NCBI RefSeq assembly: GCF_028389875.1 | Contig: NW_026907676.1 | Span: 1,622,001 to 1,686,000, forward strand | Origin: Rhea pennata | Lineage: Eukaryota; Chordata; Aves; Rheiformes; Rheidae | DNA length: 64,000 nt | Direction: 5' to 3' | In this document: in pieces, positions 21,714-32,162 of the stretch | Layout of the letters: each line of letters begins with the position of its first letter | How positions within the stretch are numbered: position 1 is the stretch's first letter | The notes under the pieces: model-generated | Databases searched by the model: none | Told to the model about the DNA's origin: nothing | The model's input: the letters and a program-made list of their open reading frames with translations, nothing else | Translations under genes and position numbers: made by a program

Positions 21714-22530
21714 TGCCTGTGAATGCACAAACGAGAACAGGTAATTTTGACACCATAACCCGCTTCCTGCTCACACAGTACCTCTGCCCTTCAACAGTTT
21801 TCATCCCCTGCCCAGCAGTTTTGCGGCCTCATGTCCGAGCAGGACCTCTGGCTCACGTATTCCTATCACATTCATTTTCTCTCTTTCCCACCCAGGCCCC
21901 TCAGACTTTTCTTGGCTCTCCCACTGGTGGGATCTGTGAGTGGAAGACCGTTTTCCCGACCTCTGGACGCCTCTCCTGCCTTCTGCTGACACGTTCACTT
22001 CAGTGCAGGAGCAGGCCCTGCACAAACCTCCCAGCTCGCCAGACTCGAGCAATGCACTTGTGGGTGAAAAGGCTCCCTGCACTTGTGAATAGGGGCTGTC
22101 TGGTTTGACAAGGAACTCTGCTCGGGAGGGTCTAACAGCTGAGTAGGAAGGCTGAAAGTGATGTAGGAAAAAAACAGGCTTGGGGGAAATGTGAGGAAAG
22201 GTTATTGAAATTCTTTTTTACTCAGCAATATTGCCTGCCTCCTGGAGGCTGGGTTACAAAAAGCACTTAAGGTGTGCCTTACTCTGCTTCTTTACTGGCA
22301 CGTCCTTTACAAAGTCTAACAGTAGGTGTTATGTAGTTGAGCCTTGTTCCTGGCACGCACACACTGTTAAAAGTTATGGCCTTCTCCTAGAGCAGGCAGC
22401 AGATTGCTGAGCACATCACCATTTCTATTCTGATTACAACACCCTGGGGTGAATTAGGGGCTGAATTTCTGTACTTGCGCACAGCTGTACAGGGATCCTT
22501 CACAACGTCTCTTGCCCCTCTCCACCCTAG
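21714..22530. other. No gene recognised
   Basis: A 132-codon frame at 21710-22108 has no recognisable domain; the rest is unassigned. Confidence 0.35.
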
Positions 22531-22539
22531 TTGTGTCCT

Positions 22540-22665
22540 GATCCAGCTGAGCAGTCCAAAGGACTTGGAAGGATAACCATTTTCCTTTCCAAAAGGGAAA
22601 CCTTAATGGGAGCCCCGATGAGGACACCTCCAGGAGGCTGGGGGATCAACAGTGTTAGGACCAGC
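22540..22665 (+). repeat. Diverged direct repeat, copy 1
   Basis: GGGAAACCTTAATGGGAGCC then GAGGACACCTCCAGGAGGCT recur at 24530-24585 as AGGAAACCTTAATGGCAGCC and GAGGACACTTCAGGGAGGCT. Confidence 0.6.
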
Positions 22666-22982
22666 ACCCAGCACAAGGCATACACTTTACTAGCGCTAAA
22701 ATATAATCAGTCAGGGTTTACTGAAGGCTCTCTCTTCTGCCCTGTGTCATCTTCCAAGAAAGTTCTAGAAGAGCGAGCATCCTGAGCAGCCACAAATGAA
22801 ACCCAAGAGTTTCCCAAAACATCTCCTGGCTGTGTCTTCACTGGCCTCTTGATGTGCTGGGAACCTTCTTGTGCCTCCCCTGCTCACGGGAAATGCTCTT
22901 TTCTGCTACCAGGAACTGACCCAGGAAACCTAGAGGGAAAAGGGAAAATTCCCCTCCCCACATCAGACAGGAGTTGTTCGAT

Positions 22983-23107
22983 TCAGCACTGCCTACAAGA
23001 GCACAGGACATGTAAGCACTGCCTACAAGAGCACAGGACATGTAGTTCAGACTTCTCCCTGCTGCTCAGTCCCAATGTTCAAAAATAAAATAAAATAAAA
23101 TAAAATA
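22983..23107 (+). repeat. 30-bp tandem duplication plus (AAAAT)n microsatellite
   Basis: A 30-bp unit (AGCACTGCCTACAAGAGCAC + AGGACATGTA) is repeated twice in direct tandem at about 22985-23044, perfect apart from the edges. A pentanucleotide run of AAAAT, about five units, lies at 23081-23107. Confidence 0.9.
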
Positions 23108-24475
23108 ACTCACAAGTCCAGAAGCACCTACAATGGCTGGATTTGTTTTATTCAAAGTTGAAAAATACCAACTGCCAACAGCAGCATGGCAATTAGGTGG
23201 CCAAGAAGTTACAGTGATGCACTGCTAATCTGTTCTGCACCGTGCACACGGGCTCAATCAACATCCTCATCAAAGATGCTCCTGTTCCTGACTCAAGACC
23301 AGCCCAGATGGAGTCTTTGGGGGCAGTGGGTGGTCTGCAGTCACTGTCCCTACAGGCAAACATTTTCAAGTTCATTCTCAAAGCTGCCCAAGCGATCACC
23401 TGCTTCTCCCCACTCCTCTCACTTGAGCTCAGTCACAACAAAAGCCAAACATCTCTGGAGGGTACATCCCTTGGGAGCTGGCTCTGGGTCAGCAGATCTG
23501 CTGGTGCCTGGGACATGCATGTTGCTATGGGACATCCTTTCTGGACCATATGGGATGGCCAGAGAAGCTGAAGAGCAGCATGGAGGATGCATGCACATCT
23601 TGCTGGAGCTGAGCTGAGCTGAGCTGTGCCATCCCCCTCCCTGATACAAAGGACAGACGAGGGACCAGCGTGTATGCACGCTGAGTGATCATGTCTGCAC
23701 ATCTCCCTCCTGAATGGGGAGAAGGGAGGGTGCAGTACTGTGGGGCAGCCAAGGAGCCCAGTTCAGTCCCTGCTCCTGTGACTGTGTGGGAATGTGGGAG
23801 CGCTTCAGAGCTCTGCCTGCTGTGCAGACAGCTCTGCCAGAGACCCCTGTGGCAGCGTTAGACCTTTATCTGCCCGGAGCACAACCTCAGCCGAGTGGGC
23901 AGTGCTCTTCCTCCAGTCTATGCTCGATCCTTGGCCTGACTTTTTGGCTGGAGAGCAGCTGAGACTGGAGATGGAGCAGGATGTCCTGTGTCACAGATGC
24001 AGCAGAGCTCCTGCTGGGACAGCAGGGTTCAGCAGCAGCAAGAGCTGCTGAGGGGTTGCAGCAGCAGGGCTCTTCCCCTGTGCAGAGACAGGAGCTGCCA
24101 GGTGCTGCAGTTGGGCTGACCACGGCCAGGGGAACCTGGGGGTATGCAAACATTTGTGCCGTGAGCTGGCACAGAGAACAAAAAGTTCAGGAGATGTAGA
24201 AATACCCAGTACATTTGTAGAGCAAAACTGAGTACCAGTCTCTGATCTGGGGCTCTTGTGAAGCCAAGGTTTTACAGTCAGGTTTCATCCTACCTGCTGC
24301 ATCCCAGGAGAGTCACTGCAATTCTGCTGTGCCTTGGGCCCTTTCAGCAGGAAGGAGCTGATGCAGAGGAACATTCATTAGGGGTCCCAGGCAGATCTCT
24401 CCGTGCTCTTTCTCTTCCACAACACAGCCTGCTTTTTCTTTCCCTTTTACACCTCTCATTCCAAGCACCAGCTCC
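23108..24475. other. No gene recognised
   Basis: Frames up to 143 codons on both strands without domains. A short (GAGCT)n run, about four units, lies near 23608-23627. Confidence 0.35.
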
Positions 24476-24479
24476 AAGA

Positions 24480-24600
24480 AATCTTTGGGAAATTAATCAC
24501 AGCCACGGATTCCGCAGTTTTAACCATTCCAAAAAGGAAACCTTAATGGCAGCCCTAAAGAGGACACTTCAGGGAGGCTGGGTCCAAAGAGATCCATCCC
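24480..24600 (+). repeat. Diverged direct repeat, copy 2
   Basis: Partner of 22540-22665, about 1.93 kb downstream in the same orientation. Confidence 0.6.
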
Positions 24601-25451
24601 TTCATGGCCTCCAGCACTTCACCTCAAGTCTTCAGCAGCTGCCACTGGCTTGGGAACAAGCGTCTCTCCTGGTTTAAACAATGTCATGCTTTATAAGAAA
24701 CACCCTAGCAGAAACCTGAGCCCTTTGAAGGGACATCCCTAACAAGGAGAGGTGCCTGTGGAAATCCACATTGTGATACAGACCTCTGGAAAACATCCCC
24801 ACGGGCTCATAACTGGAACCGCCCAACCAGTGGTCTAGGTGCCTTCAGGGTGTCTCCAGGCTGCTAAGGGCATTGCAGCATCAGCTGTGGCCCCTTGAAA
24901 AAACACAGTATGCAGTTATACAAAGATACACAGGCTTGGAGTGATCGGGTTCAGCTGCTGTCAACAGAGACTCTTTTTCTGCAGAATCCAATGACATGCA
25001 TGTACCTGAGAAAGAGTCATCACTAGGATCGGAGCTGCTCCAGCCTCTAGGCTGAGGCAAAAAATATGAGATATCACCTTTAGAACACAGGGTGTCCTAA
25101 TGCACTAGCAGTGGACTGAAGCTATTCTTCAAGTCCATATTTTCCACAGCAATATGTCAGCCTCCTGCCTTCCTCGGCCTGAATTTGCTCTGCCCTCTTC
25201 CCTTTTACGGGCAGTGTTGGTGACAGGCCTAACTGGTTCCCTGATAGAATAAAAGCAAGCTTCAGCACACCGTATGAATCACGTTGGTATGAATCACGAG
25301 GCCAATTAAGAAAATTTGAGAGCAGAAATCTCAACAGGACTGTTGACAGCTCACTTTGCATTCCACAGCACTAGAGCTCTGAATTCCTAAGAGCAGCCAT
25401 CCCACCAATACGTGGGGAAAATAACCCAATTTACCCTTCTCTCTTCTTCAG
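24601..25451. other. Intron-like sequence
   Basis: No repeat family recognised. The stretch ends at the acceptor of the exon at 25452. Confidence 0.4.
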
Positions 25452-25538
25452 CAGCAAAGGGGCTACTACCACCAAGACTACCCTCGCCACTACCACACCG
25501 GAGATGACTTCAGAAGCTATTACAATGCGTTTGTGTAG
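25452..25538 (+). CDS. Candidate terminal exon, tyrosine-rich C terminus
   Basis: A strong acceptor (CTTCTCTCTTCTTCAG) precedes 28 codons and TAG. The frame reads QQRGYYHQDYPRHYHTGDDF then RSYYNAFV. The Tyr/His/Gln/Arg-rich composition is reminiscent of low-complexity C-terminal tails of RNA-binding proteins, but I do not recognise the protein. Neighbouring exons were not found, so this could be an isolated duplicated exon. Confidence 0.45.
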   Translation, partial: QQRGYYHQDYPRHYHTGDDFRSYYNAFV

Positions 25539-27175
25539 ATCTTTATGAGCTGAAGCCTCCACTTTCTTCTTATCCCACCTGGAGGAGAAATACTACCATT
25601 CTGCGCATTAGAGTGGTAGACTCTGCATTACTCCTCACCTAATGGTGCCTCCAGATTTCCCAGGCAAGCTGAGGAGTTAACATGTCTGCCTGAGAGAAAA
25701 CCCTGCAGCTGCAACGTTTTCTAGGTTCCACGAGGAACAGCGGGAACTCCCAGCTCCCTGCCAAGAAAGGCACTCCCAGCTCAGCACCCTAAGCCCAGCT
25801 CACAGAGGCAGGCTCTCTTGTGCTCCTGCTCTCTTGCTCAGGGACATTGGGGGCCCTGGCTGCAGAGAGGCACAGTTGCAGCTGGAACAGTACCAGCTGC
25901 ACTTCCCAGCCCAGCAGTCACTGTGTGCTCTGGCTTCCCTAACACACAGGCATCACCTCACCTTCCTCCTCTCACAGCTCTTCCAGGGAACACTTGAATG
26001 CATCCAGGTTCCAGCACTGCTCTCTGGGGACTTTTGCATCCCCTCACAGCACCAAAGGCATGCAGCTAAGTGCGGGAAGCCCAGAAATAATCGTTACACC
26101 TACAAGCTGGTCCTCTAGCCTTGGCCAACAGAAAAATGCCCTTTAGGTCTCAGAGGCTCCCCTGAAGATGTATGTGAGCATCAACTGAGCTTTCACTGCC
26201 ACATTCCTCCTACAAGCAGCACCATTGCTGCACTCACAGAATCTTCCAAAATGTGCACACTACCTTTCTGACAAGAGCAGGCTGCTCTACAAGACTCAGG
26301 AGAGAACTAGAATTCACATGGTGCTTTCCGAGGTTCGATTGGATGAGACCAAAGCGACACACCTGGGCTTCAGAATTAAAAGCACCAAACACACCAAGAG
26401 TCTTGCACAGGGTCTCCTCCTCCTGTCTCACTGCACATGAGGGTCCCCTTGCAGTTACACAGACTGCAACAACATCTGCCCCAGTAAATCACAAACAGCA
26501 GTAATTGCCACATACCAGAGATGAAAGGCCTCTCCAAAAAGCCACTGCTGGCTGGTCTTCCTATCTCCTAAGGAAGGAGCCCAGAGACACACAAGCAGTT
26601 AGAGGTATTACACCAGGTGACAAGGGACAGCAATTACCTGGCATCCCTCTTCCTTCTATACGCTTGGCTCCTCTATCGGAGACAAGCACTCTGTGACTGC
26701 CTCCTTCCCAAAACATCTTCCAAGATGTGCACAACATCTTCCAAGAAACTGGTGCAGACAGCAAAACCAGACAGACTGGATGATGAGAAACTTGCCTGTG
26801 CTCTTCCTGCTCACATGCCACTTTTTGGCATTTGGGGGGAGGGCAACTGTAAGAGGACATTGAAGGATTCACATCACAGAGGACAGGAAAAAGGGGCAGG
26901 CATTTCAGCTGGGGACAAAATCCTTCTGAGAAGCAAGTCCCATCATGCCAGGGAGCTTATCAGAAATTCCCCCTGCACTATTTTCCTCACAGCTTCTGAA
27001 AATCCCGCAGAATATTCAGATGCTTTATCTGGGAAGTTTCTCTCCAAGGATCTTCAGAGAAAGTAGTAAGTTACATTTCAAAGAATACAACACAAAAACA
27101 GAAAGGATTCTTTGTGCATGGAAATGCACAGAGACCATTAACCCACAGGATCCCTCCCAGGCTTTGAAGTCAGGA
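25539..27175. other. No gene recognised
   Basis: Open frames of 60-150 codons occur (for example 26617-27066) without domains or clear splice context. Confidence 0.35.
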
Positions 27176-27180
27176 GCTAC

Positions 27181-27215
27181 CTGAGAGGCAGGGTCACAAG
27201 TGTCTACAGGCACAT
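27181..27215 (-). CDS. Short exon-like unit A (DVPVD family)
   Basis: The minus-strand segment after TTGTAG and before GTAGCT reads DVPVDTCDPASQ. It resembles the units at 27938-28009 and 28172-28242, which begin DAPV and DVPVD. Confidence 0.3.
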
Positions 27216-27937
27216 CTACAACCAAATACAAATGAGAAGGTACCAGTGTGATTTTTCCAATATGATACAAACTGCAGGGAAGGCGAGTGGATCATGTCAC
27301 TCCACAGGATGTACATGTGGGTCTAGATTCTCAAAGTTGCAGAGCAGAGCAGGCACCCTTTCAACTGGAACTGGCACCTCCCCAAATCCTGCATTGATGC
27401 AGGATTTTACATCCCTCAAAGATCAGCTGCACCAACAGCCTGGCCCTTGGTGCAGTGTCCCTGACAAGGAGGTCTCTAATGGGACACCAAAGAAGCCACA
27501 GCTGGAGAGGCAGCATTTTGCCCCAGCACACAAAACAGACCCTTTACACTTGCCTTGTACAAGAGCCCACCGGGCAGACAAAGCCTGAGTCCTAACTACC
27601 CCTGACTCTTCCTCTGGGCTTCATACCAAAGATGTTTGCTGGGTAACCTCGATTCATCTGGAGGGCAGACAGATATTACAAGAGAAAAGACGATTCGTGC
27701 CAGTATTGAATAGCCACACCTCACCTGTGCGATTCAGACCTCTCTCCAAAACCTCAGCTAGCTGAGAATCAGCAGAAGCCTCCCTCCAGCCACATCTGCA
27801 ACTGGAGAAGAGATTTCCTTCACTTATGTATTCAGATATATGGCTTTGGAGTCACAAAAGTGATCACTGGAGTGCAAAGAGAAATTACGTAACATCACAA
27901 GCTGCTTCATTCAGGGAAAAAAGTATTAACTACTTGC

Positions 27938-28009
27938 CTGTAGCGTTCTGCAGAGAGGCCAAAACCTTGTCCAGACGAAAGGTTGGGAAAGCTTCACCTA
28001 CAGGCGCAT
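27938..28009 (-). CDS. Short exon-like unit B (DVPVD family)
   Basis: After a GATTGCAG acceptor the minus strand reads (D)APVGEAFPTFRLDKVLASLQ NA, 72 bases, ending with a GC-type donor (ACAG|GCAAGT). Shares the D-x-P-V start and a LD-x-V-x-x-x-LQ end with unit C. Confidence 0.3.
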
Positions 28010-28041
28010 CTGCAATCAGAGAGGAGATTGGTTTTATGGTT

Positions 28042-28170
28042 CTATGTCCATAGAACCATTGGTTCTATGTCATGGTAGACATCTTTTGAGCTACCATCCA
28101 GATTACAGCACGGAAAAAAAATGTTTAAAAAAATCTTGTCCCTGGAAGCAAACAAAAACTGATTCCTTAA
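28042..28170 (+). repeat. Copy of arm sequence (45.03-45.13 kb)
   Basis: GACATCTTTTGAGCTACCAT, CCAGATTACAGCACGG and the following A-rich tract match left-arm GACATCTTTTGAGCTACCGT, CCAGATTACAACAGGG at 45029-45130, with its mirror at about 51235-51340. Overlaps the right end of the DVPVD exon C region. Confidence 0.8.
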
Positions 28171-28171
28171 C

Positions 28172-28242
28172 CCTGGGGTCCTGCAGAGGCTCCCAAACCT
28201 CATCCAGCTGAGCAGCCACATGTGCAGCATCCACAGGCACAT
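28172..28242 (-). CDS. Short exon-like unit C (DVPVD family)
   Basis: After CTTACAG the minus strand reads DVPVDAAHVAAQLDEVWEPL Q, 71 bases, with a weak donor (GTTAAG). Similar decayed words occur in the arms (for example VNAAVELRVLLQSL at about 58346-58390). The series may be an exon-duplication array; function unknown. Confidence 0.3.
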
Positions 28243-29470
28243 CTGTAAGCCCCGAGGCACTGCCAGAGGCTGCTGGAGGGCTGCAGCAGAGCCAGCGACA
28301 GCCGCTCCTGTCTATGGCATAGCTCGGGGCAGCAGCAGGTTTGCAGGCAAAGCCAGTGCTGGGCTTAGCCCTGCTTTCCTCTTCCAGCCTCTTCAGGATG
28401 TCTGCTGCTGCACCAGCTCCCAAAAAGGCCCCGTGGGCCCCATGTCCCCTCCTGCCCTGCACCTCCACACTACCTTCCCACCACCTGCCTGCTGCAGGGG
28501 CCTATATTGGCTCCAGCACCAGCCCCAGCACCAGCACCAGTGGTGCTGCCAGCCAGGCCAGCGGTGCTGCTGTCTCTGTGCTGTCTGTCCACCCTACCTG
28601 GGCCCAGCGCTCCCTGCGCAGCAGCCTGCACATCCTGGGCACACAGAGAACCTTTCAAAGGTGAGAGAGTGCAGCCTTGCAAGGACCTAGGCTAAAACGT
28701 TCAGCTCCCATAGACACAATCTGTGAGGGCCCCACGCACTTCTATGGGCAGAGCTCTGGCAAGGAATCCCTCCCTTGACACTTGCACGCTGCCTGTAGTT
28801 CATCTCCCCCACAACCCCCCTCCACTAAGCATAGGAGCTTGGGGGGCGGATGTTGTTGTTGAAGACCAAGGCAAAGAAGGCACCGAGGACCTCACCTTTA
28901 CCTGCCTTTGCTCTCTTTCTCCTACTACTCATGCAGTGACAGAAGATTTTCTTATTGCCCTTGGTACACCTCGCAAGGCTCAGCTCCAGATGAGCTTTCT
29001 CTTTCCTAAGGCCATGCCCACGTGCCTGGACAATGCTTCTAAACTCTTCCTCTGTAGCCTTGTCCCTTCTCTCTGCTCCTATCTCCCACGTGCTGCCTTT
29101 TTGCCTTCTAACTGCATCAGGAATTCGCAGTTTAGCAGCAGTGGTCTCCTGCTGTGCCCGTTCTCCTGAGCATGGGGCTGCACTCTTCTGGCACTTGGAG
29201 GCAGCTGCTTTTAAAGGCTTGCCAGCTTCCCTGCTCTCCTTCCCCCGTCAGAGCTGCCTCCCATGACATGCCCCTACCAGCTGCCTCAAGGAGGTGAAGT
29301 CTGCTCTCTCAAAGGCCACATCTCTACATTTGATACCGTCCTTCCCCACTGCCCTCAGCATCTTGAACCTCCAGGACTGCATGGCGACTACAGGCACCAG
29401 CACCTGCCCACCAGCATCCTGGGCTGCATTAGGTGTGCATTCACCTCCACGTGATTCTTCTCCTCTCCTC
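28243..29470. other. No gene recognised
   Basis: Contains an AGCACCAGCCCCAGCACCAG-type simple repeat near 28516-28545 and GC-rich frames. No convincing exon. Confidence 0.35.
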
Positions 29471-29935
29471 AGGCCCAGTGAGGCCACACCTGGACTACTG
29501 TGTGCAGTTCTGCCCTCCCCAGTACAGGAGAGACATGGCCATACTGCAGCAAGTCCAGCAGAGGGCCATGAAGATGATTACGGGACTGCAGCATCACATG
29601 CAGAGAGGCTGGGAGTGGTCAGCGTGGAGAAAAGAAGTCTCGGGGGGAATCTGATCAATGTGTTCCAACACATTGGAAGAACAGTGGATGGAGGCCGACT
29701 CTTCTCCCTGGGGCCCAGTGACAGGACAAGAGGCAATGGGCACAAACTGGCATCTAGGAAATTCTCTTGAAACACAAGGGACAGGTTTTTCACTCAGAGG
29801 GGGTGGTCAAACACTGCCCAGGTCACCCAGAGAGGTTGTGGGGTCTCTGCTGTTGAAGATACTGAAAACCTGACTGAATGCGACCCCAAGCAACCTGCTC
29901 TAGCTGACCCCCACCCTCTGCCGTTCCGTGGTTCC
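29471..29935 (+). mobile_element. CR1 LINE 3′ fragment (ORF2 end and UTR)
   Basis: The plus-strand frame reads RPHLDYCVQFCPPQYRRDMA and QRAMKMITGLQHH, diagnostic of CR1 ORF2. Downstream come GACAGGACAAGAGGCAATGG and GGTCACCCAGAGAGGTTGTG, then CAACCTGCTCTAGCTGACCC. The terminal ATTCTATG-like repeats are degenerate. Confidence 0.93.
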
Positions 29936-32132
29936 GTGACCCTGAGGTTGTTGATGTTCAAATCTCGAAACAAGCCTGAGTTCTCCCAGGCAGAGAGGAC
30001 GCCACGCAGCAAGCTAGAAAGCTTCCTGGTCTTCAGAGGTATACAGGCAGTGTATTAAGAGAGAGCCAACAGGTAAATCTTCCTTTAAAATGCAGAATCA
30101 CCCAGAACTCACTGAGGTCAAGGGCAGGTCCTCGCCACCTCCCTCTGCTCTGCAGGAAGCATGTCTGCTTGCCCTTAGATTGTTCTCGGTAGTTCTGTGT
30201 ATCCCGCCCCACTTTCGCGCCTCAGCTATACATTACCTGACACCCCCATCCCCACCCCTGCCCCCTCCACAGGCAGCTCTGTCTGGTGAATGCTTCCCTT
30301 CCTCCTTCAGAAATGCTGGGCAATTCCACAGATTCATCCCGTATTTCTGCCTCTCCTCATGTTACCTCTGACGACTTCTCTGAATTCCAGATCGGTTGCG
30401 GCCTTATTCACACGGTTTGAGGTACCAAGCCACAGGTCGGATTTTCCCCTAACTGCAGCCTGTTCCCTTCACAGCCACACGCACATACACACAGGGCCCT
30501 CCAGCCTGACAGCACCGCGCGGAGAGCGCACCCGAACCCTTGGAGGAGCCGAGACGCACCTGCGTTCCCCACGCGCACTGCCCCCAGCAGAGAAGCCCAT
30601 GGAGGTGGGTGCCATCCACTCTCACTGAGCAGCCCACAACTGACGGGACACGCGGAGCGACGGGGCTTGCTCTTATCGTGCTGAGAGAGGCCATCACACT
30701 GCCGCCTGCTGCCAAAGCCCCCGCCCTGCCCACTGTGAAGACACTGTCAGCTTGGGGAAGCTGCAGGGTCAGGAGAGGCCCCCGTTCTCTCCTCCAGCTC
30801 ATCGCCTCTCCACCCTGCCTTGAAAAGAGCAGGGTCCAGAGCTGCCAGGGACAGGGGGTGTTGCTGAATTCTGCTGCCTTTGGCTGGATGGCAGTGCTGA
30901 GGGGCCCTCTCTCTGCCCAAAGAAGTAACATTGCTCCCTGACAGAGAACTCACATGTCTGGGCCTGAACCTTCAACCAGACAGCTCAGGAAGCACCCTGA
31001 AAGCTGTGGAAAAGCGCAAAGATCCAGGAAGGCTTGCCAAAGGTGTCCAAGCCCTGGCACCATGTCCTCTCCCAAAGGAACACTGGTCCTGTGGTCAGGG
31101 CGTCCTCTCTGTGCAGCTCAGGGCACCCTTGTGATGGCACCTCTGAGCTTCTGGGGCTGCTCTGCTCTCCGTGCAGCTCCCCAGGGGCAGAGTCCTGCCC
31201 AGCTTAGCTCACCCCCAGGCTGCTGATGAGCCTGTGTGCAAGACACAGCAGGAGCTCCGCTCACACATGCCACTCTCACGGGGGCTGGGATGTTTTGGGG
31301 CTAGCAGCAGCCCAGGGTGCTCAATTCCAAAGGTGCCTTCTGTCTTTCCCATACTCCCACTGGGCTCACTGAGCTGACAGCGAGGCTGTGCATCTATGGC
31401 CAGTGCTCTGTGGGCACCAAGAGGCTGCAGGGGTCTCTGGAAACACTCAGGCACCTCGCTGCCTCTTCCTCAGTGCCCACCGGCAGCTCTGCGCTGCACC
31501 TGGCAATGTCCCGCAGGCTAGGCTAGGCAAGGAAGGGGTGATGGAGAGTGGGCTTTGGGGAAGTGCTGAGTCCCAAGCAGCACAGCAATGCTTTTGAAGA
31601 GGAGAAGCAGAAAGGGCTGCGCTGAGGCTGGGTACCCAAGAATGGCAAGGCTGCCCGTCGTCCCCAGGCACAGTATGTTGGTTCCCCAGGTACCTGGCTG
31701 CTCCCAGTTCATCAAGGAAGAGTTGCTCTGAGGCATGACTGAATGCACGTGCCCACAGCCTCCCGTGTTCGGCTGATGAAAGTGGTATTGGTGCAAACAG
31801 GCCTCTCCTCTTTCTGAGGAAGGAGGCAGAGAGCTTCTGCACATCCTAGGCAGTTCCTGAGCCTGAACATTTTTCAGTGCCTTTCCTTGCTCTCTTCCTT
31901 AGTTGGCAGGAGCTTGACCCACAACACCTCCCTTTTTGAGGGCACCCAGGCTTTCCAGGTTATTAGCCCACCAGCGCCCACATTCTTTTGTCTCAGCTCC
32001 AAAGGTGCCTCCTCTGAGTTTCGGTGTGTGCCAATGGTTCTTCTGCACCCCCGCCTGCACCATAGTCCAGCCCCCACTTCACCCTCACAGTCTTCCTGAC
32101 AAAGGGAATCATCTTGGCCTCTCTTTCTTCAG
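29936..32132. other. Upstream region of the TOPORS-like gene
   Basis: A modest CpG-rich cluster at about 30500-30680 (GCACCGCGCGGAGAGCGCAC) could be a promoter. A good acceptor (TCTCTTTCTTCAG) at 32131-32132 sits 30 bp before the TOPORS-like ATG, suggesting at least one upstream 5′ UTR exon. No TATA box assigned. Confidence 0.35.
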
Positions 32133-32162
32133 CAGAGCACAGCAGCAGCTGAGGCACCTGCC

